64,000 bases of DNA from Pycnococcus provasolii (lineage: Eukaryota; Chlorophyta; Pseudoscourfieldiophyceae; Pseudoscourfieldiales): the NCBI GenBank assembly GCA_049487715.1, contig CP150561.1, positions 310,001 through 374,000 of the forward strand, given 5' to 3'. The notes below the pieces were generated by a model. That model did no database searches, was not told where the DNA came from, and was given only the letters and a program-made list of their open reading frames with translations. Position 1 is the first letter of the stretch; every line of letters starts with the position of its first letter. Positions 58,824 to 64,000 of this stretch are shown here, one piece after another. A program made the position numbers and the translations under genes.

Positions 58824-61800
58824 ATGGCGTCCCTCATGGTCTCCAGCCACCCTTTAACAACAGGGAGTCTGAACAAACCCGGGGGGGCTCATTATAATAA
58901 TGGCTCCTTCTCCACGTTCATGTCGACGAAGTCTGCGGCGGGGCTCCTGGCTCTCCTCGAAGAATCGGACGATCGACTGAAACAACACGCACTCTCGTGC
59001 CTGTTAAAAGTCGTCGACGCGCTCTGGTTTCAAGTCAGCTCGTCATTGCCGCTCATCGAAGCGCTCGCGGAAGACGAAGACTTCGAAGGTGCACAAATGG
59101 CGGGACTGCTGTGTGCGAGAGTCTTCTATCACCTAGGGGAGACGTCAGAAGCTCTCAGCTACGCGCTTTCCGCAGGAGCGCTCTTCGACCCGTCAGACGC
59201 GTCGGAATTCACACAAACCTTAATCGCCAAGTGCATCGAAACGTACGTCGCAGCTCGACAAGCCACGTACGACGCCGCGCTTAAGGCGTCGACGTCCGCA
59301 GACGGCGCGGCGGCCGACATCGACAAGCGCATCGAGCCGGTTGTCGAACGCATGCTCAAGGCGTGCGTCGATGACGGGAACACCGAGCAGGCTGTCGGAC
59401 TCGCGATCGACTGCCGACGCCTCGACGCGCTCGAAACTGCAGTCAGCCAGTCAGCCATGGGAGGACACGCCAGAGGTTCGCCCGACGCCGTCGCCGCAGC
59501 GCTCAGGTACGCGCTCAACGCCGCGCACACGTGTGCCGGCTCGCGCGCATTCCGCATCGAGCTGCTGCGCGTGCTCGTTCGCCTGCACCGCGCGCAGACG
59601 GACGTCGACCACCTCGCCGTCAGCCGCATACTTGTGCACCTCGGTGATGCCAAGGGCGTCGCCGAACTGCTCGCGGGACTCGTCGCGCCGTCAGGCGACA
59701 GCATGGACGCGGAGGATGCCGCGGTTCCGGAACCGGTGCTCGTCGCGTACCAGGTGGCATTCGAGCTGTTCGAGGCGGAACAGCCGCCATTCCTTGCCGC
59801 GGTGCGCACAGAGGTGGAGACGATGGTCAAGCAACCTGCCGCGGAATCCGTCGAAGGGGAGGGTGCAGCAGCAGCAGCGGCGGCGGCGACGACGACGTCA
59901 ACGCACGCGAGCGTTCTGCTTCGCATCCTGTCCGGCACCGTGCCAATGCACCTTCGCCTCGAATTCCTGTACAGCAAAAATTCCGCCGATCTGCTCGTAC
60001 TCAAGGGTGTTAAGGATGCGATCGACAGTCGCTCGAGCGTGAACCACGGCGCGTGCGTTCTCGCGAACGCGTACATGCACACCGGAACGACCGTCGACAC
60101 GTTCCTGCGCGAAAACCTCGACTGGCTCAGCCGGTCAACGAACTGGAATAAGTTCTCCGCCACCGCGGGACTGGGGTGCATACACCGTGGACACGTCGCG
60201 CAGTCGAGGGCGCTACTCGCTCCGTACCTGCCGCGCACGGGGGGAGGCTCGAGCTCGCCGTACAGCGAAGGTGGCGCTCTGTATGCGCTAGGCCTGATCC
60301 ACGTGAATCAGGGATCGTCGGCGACGCCGTTCCTGCTGCAGAGCCTGCGCGCTGCGTCGCACGAGGTGATCCAGCACGGCGCGTGCCTGGGTATTGGCCT
60401 CGCCTCGATGGGTACCGCGGACGCTGAGACGTACGAAGACCTGAAGGGTGTGTTGTACACGGACAACGCCGTCGCTGGCGAGGCTGCTGGCATTGGCATC
60501 GGCCTGCTTCTTGCAGGGCGCATGGCACGCGCCGGCGATGCGCCGTCGTCTGGCGGGGATGCTGACGACGCTGCATCTGCGCTGTGCGCATCGGCATCGA
60601 GCGAACTGCTCGCATACGCTCACGACACGAGCCACGAGAAGATCTCGCGCGGCATCGCCATCGGACTGGCGCTCATGTGCTTCGGCGCCGAGGAGGGTGC
60701 TGACACGCTCATCGCGACGCTATGCAACGACACGTCCGCGGTGCTACGGTACGGTGGAATGCTGGCGCTCGGACTCGCGTACCGTGGCACGGGCTCGAAC
60801 GCCGCGGTGGCGAAGCTGCTGCACCACGCCGTCAGCGATGCATCCGACGACGTGCGCCGCGCGGCGGTCACGAGCCTCGGATTCGTGCTGCCGCCGGGCA
60901 GCGAGCAGTGCGCGCATGTCGTGGGCCTGCTCGCCGAGAGCTACAATTCGCACGTGCGATATGGCGCTGCGATGGCGCTCGGCCTGTGCCACTGCGGTTC
61001 GTACTCGAAGACCGCGCTTGAGCTGTTGGACACCATGTCGAAGGACGGTGTTGACTTCGTGAGGCAGGGCGCGGCGATTGCCAAGGCGATGTGCCTCGTG
61101 GGAACGCCGGAGAGTGTCAAAGCTGTGCCCGCATTCCGCAAGGCGCTGGAGAAGAGCTACAAGGACAAGCACGAGGAGACGATGGCGAAGATGGGTTCCA
61201 TCATGGCGGTGGGCATCCTCGACGCCGGAGGTCGCAACTGCACGCTTAGCCGCGGGCGTGACAACGTGCCTCGCATGACGTCGACACTTGGCATGGCGCT
61301 TTTCATGCAGTACTGGTACTGGTACCCTCTCTCCTACATGCTTTCCGCGTCGTTCTCCCCATGCGCAATGATTGCCGTGAACGGCAAGCTGGCGATGCCA
61401 AGCAACTTTGTCGCTTGCTGCGACGCCAAGGCTTCCGTGTTTGCGTATCCACCGAAGCTGAGCAGTGACGCCGGCAAGGAGAAGGCGCGCAAGGGCGGTG
61501 CCGCGGTGCTGAGCACGACTGCCAAGGCTGCGAAGATGCGAAAGCAGAAAGCTGCCGCATCCGGTGGCGAAGGAGGCAAAGCTGCCATGGAGACGGAAAG
61601 CTCCGTGCCCACGAAAGGTGGGGCTGAGGGAACCGCGAGTGGAGACGGCGCGGCGACGGAGGATGGCAAAAAGGAGGAGGAGGAGGCGCCGTACAACCTT
61701 CTCTCGAACCCATGCCGCGTTGTTCCCACGCAGGAGACTAAGGTTCGCTTCTTCTCTCTGCCAAGCGACGGAGACGCGGCGATGACGGATGTTTCGCACG

Positions 61801-62042
61801 AAAATTCGCTCGCCGCAGCCCAGGCGGGTGTGCGCTACACTCCCGTTCGAGGCGACGGTGCGACGTGTGGAATTGTCGTGCTGCGCGACTCGCGCCCCGA
61901 GGATTCAGAGGAGCTCGTCGCGACAACGACGAGTGCCGAAGGTGCGGAAGAGCAGGCAACAGCTGGTGGTGCGGCGGCAGCAGAGGAGGAGGAGGAGGAG
62001 GAGGAGCCTCCTGCGCCGTTCGAGTACCAGCCTGAGGCATGA
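58824..62042 (+). CDS. RPN2: 26S proteasome regulatory subunit Rpn2 (PSMD1)
   Basis: 1072 aa from the ATG at 58824 (the open frame runs further upstream only with a TTG); family length is about 950-1000. N-terminal helices start at AAGLLALLEESDDRLKQHAL. The proteasome/cyclosome repeats follow from about residue 410: KFSATAGLGCIHRGHVAQS, GGALYALGLIHVNQG, HGACLGIGLASMGTAD, SRGIAIGLALMCFG, RYGGMLALGLAYRGTG, RRAAVTSLGFVLPPG, RYGAAMALGLCHCG and RQGAAIAKAMCLVG. They are followed by MAKMGSIMAVGILDAGGRN and YWYPLSYMLS, invariant in Rpn2. It is the base-lid scaffold that binds Rpn13 and ubiquitin. Two insertions (Ala/Thr-rich near residue 350 and Lys/Glu/Ala-rich near 890) are local. No introns. Confidence 0.95.
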   Translation: MASLMVSSHPLTTGSLNKPGGAHYNNGSFSTFMSTKSAAGLLALLEESDDRLKQHALSCLLKVVDALWFQVSSSLPLIEALAEDEDFEGAQMAGLLCARVFYHLGETSEALSYALSAGALFDPSDASEFTQTLIAKCIETYVAARQATYDAALKASTSADGAAADIDKRIEPVVERMLKACVDDGNTEQAVGLAIDCRRLDALETAVSQSAMGGHARGSPDAVAAALRYALNAAHTCAGSRAFRIELLRVLVRLHRAQTDVDHLAVSRILVHLGDAKGVAELLAGLVAPSGDSMDAEDAAVPEPVLVAYQVAFELFEAEQPPFLAAVRTEVETMVKQPAAESVEGEGAAAAAAAATTTSTHASVLLRILSGTVPMHLRLEFLYSKNSADLLVLKGVKDAIDSRSSVNHGACVLANAYMHTGTTVDTFLRENLDWLSRSTNWNKFSATAGLGCIHRGHVAQSRALLAPYLPRTGGGSSSPYSEGGALYALGLIHVNQGSSATPFLLQSLRAASHEVIQHGACLGIGLASMGTADAETYEDLKGVLYTDNAVAGEAAGIGIGLLLAGRMARAGDAPSSGGDADDAASALCASASSELLAYAHDTSHEKISRGIAIGLALMCFGAEEGADTLIATLCNDTSAVLRYGGMLALGLAYRGTGSNAAVAKLLHHAVSDASDDVRRAAVTSLGFVLPPGSEQCAHVVGLLAESYNSHVRYGAAMALGLCHCGSYSKTALELLDTMSKDGVDFVRQGAAIAKAMCLVGTPESVKAVPAFRKALEKSYKDKHEETMAKMGSIMAVGILDAGGRNCTLSRGRDNVPRMTSTLGMALFMQYWYWYPLSYMLSASFSPCAMIAVNGKLAMPSNFVACCDAKASVFAYPPKLSSDAGKEKARKGGAAVLSTTAKAAKMRKQKAAASGGEGGKAAMETESSVPTKGGAEGTASGDGAATEDGKKEEEEAPYNLLSNPCRVVPTQETKVRFFSLPSDGDAAMTDVSHENSLAAAQAGVRYTPVRGDGATCGIVVLRDSRPEDSEELVATTTSAEGAEEQATAGGAAAAEEEEEEEEPPAPFEYQPEA

Positions 62043-62300
62043 CACATTACGTTCGAGAAGACTTTCTTTTCCGAGAGAGTCTTTCTTCGTTTGGTTTTGG
62101 AAAGGGGGCGCAAGTAACAAAAGAAAATCTTCCATTGCGCAAATTCAAATTCCTACCCTGCACTGCTATTATATTCAACCAAACGGTGGACTTAGGTGAC
62201 TTAGGTGGACTTAGGCCTCCCAGATTGCCCAAAATTTGACATTTCTAATTATGATTGTAGGATATGAATAAAATAGAAACAATCCTACAAGAATTTAATA

Positions 62301-64000
62301 TCAATGAGCCTTTTTGTCGTAGTAGCCACCGCTTGAGCCGCTGCCTCTACCACACGATAGTACACAAAACGCAATTGCAACGAAACCAGTCACGGCGAAA
62401 GCCGCGACGACAAGCGAAATGCCGTGCTCGTCATGCCGGTTTGCGCCAGCCGTTCCATTCATGCGGCCGCATTCATTGCCAGCGTGGTCACGCTCCTGGG
62501 CCACTCCAACAATCTTCCGAATGTCCTCGGCGTCCACTCGACTTGCCCTTGCGAGATACGCACTTTCGTTGTAATTTGCAAGACCAAGAGCGCCGGCGCA
62601 TCGGCCAAGTTTGTATATGAAAAGGCCAGATCGCGCGTAAAACCGCTCGAGCTCCGCGGGAAGGAGCACACGGCTTGCGCCGCCGAGCGCCTCGACATCC
62701 TCCCAAGCTTTGCGTGCCACATCCATCGCCGAGCTTGCTGTCGCATGCACGGCAAATGCCTTGGCAGCATCCACTGCGGAAAAGCTCAACGAAGCCACGG
62801 GATTCGTGTGTGATGTGAACGAATGGCTCGCCTGAGCGGCTGGGCTCTCTGGTGCCCAGAATGCGGCGGGTGGCGGCACGGCCCACCCCGCCTGCGCTAA
62901 CACGGGAAGTGCCGCGGCCGCCACCTCTCCCGGGCGTGCCGCGGGGGGCGTTCCATCAGGGCATGCGAGGTTCGCGTGCCACCCGCGCATGGGTGCCGCG
63001 TCTCCGTCGATCGTTGCGCCGCGCAGAGCACGCAGCGCCACGGCGCGCGGCGCGCCGTGTGGGGCTGCCCTCGCCTGTGCGACGCCGTCGAGCAATGGCG
63101 TGTCGATCCCATCCCACTCCAGAACATACAGCACCACGCGCCTCGAGTCGGGCCGTGGCGGAGTCACGCCAAGTGCCTTGAGCGTGCTTGGCTCGAGGCG
63201 TGCGAGATCTGCGAAGAGCGGCCCGGCGGCGATCGCCGTCTCATCCACCGCCTCGTTAACTTCGTGCTGCAGTGACGGAACTCGATGCCGCTCGGCGCGG
63301 CGAATGGCGGCGCCAATCCCAGGCACGGAAGCAAGAGGCGCACGACGGTATGTAATGTGTGCCGATTGACCTGGAAGCAAAAGACGTGGCACCTCACGGC
63401 GCAGGCTGTCTCGCAAACGTTCGAGAGGGGGCACGTGAGAGAAACTCGAGGCGCCATCTTCGTTCGTGTGTTTTTGTTGCTGTTGCTGCATGTTGCTGGC
63501 CGCCGCGGAAACCTTAGCCGACACCTCGCCCGGATCGTCGTGCAAGACCACGACAACAACCTCAACGAGCGTCAGAGATGCATCAAGCGGTTCGGGAACG
63601 TGGCCCATCGGCGGTGCGAGCGCAAAAGCAGCAAAGGTGCGTGCCGTGGCAATGGCTGCCGCAGGTGAGACAATCGTCGCCGACATGCGCCGCTGCACTG
63701 GTGTGGGTGGCACAGCTGCATCGAATGCCACAGCGGCCTCGGCATCGACGTCCGTCCAACCGAATCGCGACGTCGGATGCCGTGCGAATCCCGTTGACGG
63801 GCACGCGGCGCCCACCGCGTGGTACGCGTATGCGCGGTGTTGAATATTCCTGAGAGCCGTCTCTCCACCCATAGACGCGAGCTGTGCCGTCGCGCCACCG
63901 TCGCCAATCGCACGGCGCGGGGCAAAGCTCGTGATGTAAAACACCGGAGCGCCTGCGGGAGCGCCACCTGTGTGTCGTGTCGCCGCGCCGCCAAAAGCTC
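62301..64000 (-). CDS. Uncharacterised type I membrane protein, N-terminus beyond the window
   Basis: The frame is open from 62301 to the right edge, so the first part is missing; at least 566 residues are visible. A single hydrophobic segment lies near the C-terminus (ISLVVAAFAVTGFVAIAFCV) and is followed by a short tail SCGRGSGSSGGYYDKKAH. The rest is Ala-rich with well-formed strands (LVEVVVVVLHDDPGE, RRVVLYVLEWDG) and helices. A FYITSFAPRR segment sits close to the visible start. The likely topology is a large lumenal or extracellular domain with one C-terminal anchor. I could not match it to a family with confidence; GPI-transamidase subunits were considered and not supported. It converges with RPN2. 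Confidence 0.6.
   Translation of the reverse strand, partial: AFGGAATRHTGGAPAGAPVFYITSFAPRRAIGDGGATAQLASMGGETALRNIQHRAYAYHAVGAACPSTGFARHPTSRFGWTDVDAEAAVAFDAAVPPTPVQRRMSATIVSPAAAIATARTFAAFALAPPMGHVPEPLDASLTLVEVVVVVLHDDPGEVSAKVSAAASNMQQQQQKHTNEDGASSFSHVPPLERLRDSLRREVPRLLLPGQSAHITYRRAPLASVPGIGAAIRRAERHRVPSLQHEVNEAVDETAIAAGPLFADLARLEPSTLKALGVTPPRPDSRRVVLYVLEWDGIDTPLLDGVAQARAAPHGAPRAVALRALRGATIDGDAAPMRGWHANLACPDGTPPAARPGEVAAAALPVLAQAGWAVPPPAAFWAPESPAAQASHSFTSHTNPVASLSFSAVDAAKAFAVHATASSAMDVARKAWEDVEALGGASRVLLPAELERFYARSGLFIYKLGRCAGALGLANYNESAYLARASRVDAEDIRKIVGVAQERDHAGNECGRMNGTAGANRHDEHGISLVVAAFAVTGFVAIAFCVLSCGRGSGSSGGYYDKKAH

Noticed and set aside
62301-64000. PIG-S or another GPI-transamidase subunit
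   Set aside because: A single C-terminal membrane helix fits, but none of the motifs I know for those subunits could be placed.
1-64000. CRISPR arrays, insertion sequences, operons or ribosome binding sites
   Set aside because: The window is eukaryotic nuclear DNA; no regularly spaced repeat-spacer array or transposase was seen.

Overview
This is eukaryotic nuclear DNA, most likely from a small flagellated green alga of prasinophyte grade. The evidence for a eukaryote is: an axonemal dynein heavy chain (flagella), the spliceosomal protein SmB, proteasome Rpn2, the Golgi SNARE regulator Sly1, the LisH/WD40 co-repressor TBL1, diphthamide enzyme DPH1, and GT-AG introns. The evidence for the green lineage is a plant G-box-factor type bZIP and a bacterial-type GyrB with a Ser/Arg-rich, transit-peptide-like leader. 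GT29 (sialyltransferase-like) proteins also fit prasinophytes. The species cannot be fixed from the window. Genes are compact and intron-poor; I can support three introns plus one doubtful 26-nt one.

Layout: about 25 genes, mostly alternating in strand, so that neighbours share either a divergent promoter region or a convergent 3' region. 0-0.5 kb: three tandem copies of the 3' end of a gene lying off the left edge. 0.6-2.1 kb: WDR89-like protein. 3-10 kb: a cluster of surface or secretory modification enzymes. It holds a GT29+2OG-dioxygenase fusion, its convergent paralogue with the domains in the opposite order (interrupted by a one-base frameshift), and a prolyl-4-hydroxylase-like dioxygenase. 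10-20 kb: a RING protein, a LacZ-type GH2 glycosidase, a small membrane protein and GyrB. 20-25 kb: a secreted PPC-like protein, a cyclic-nucleotide phosphodiesterase and a second RING protein. 25-31 kb: TBL1/HOS15, MATE transporter, Nudix hydrolase, CZIB-like protein. 33-45.6 kb: one dynein heavy chain. 46-53 kb: SmB, Sly1, MBD4-like glycosylase, bZIP. 53-64 kb: DPH1, nitronate monooxygenase-like protein, fucosyltransferase-like protein, Rpn2 and an unknown membrane protein that runs off the right edge.

Two things stand out. First, the 3-10 kb cluster joins GT29 domains to Fe(II)/2-oxoglutarate dioxygenase domains in single polypeptides, in two domain orders. This suggests coupled hydroxylation and glycosylation of a secreted or cell-surface substrate. 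Second, arrays of the telomere-like hexamer TTAGGG/CCCTAA recur through the window, nearly all in gaps upstream of gene starts and in none of the convergent 3' gaps. This looks like a promoter-associated element related to the plant telo-box rather than random interstitial telomere.

Limits: all family calls were made by eye from motifs. Starts were set at in-frame ATGs, and N-termini of low-complexity proteins remain uncertain. Two single-base frameshifts (near 6,400 and 41,516) may be sequence errors.
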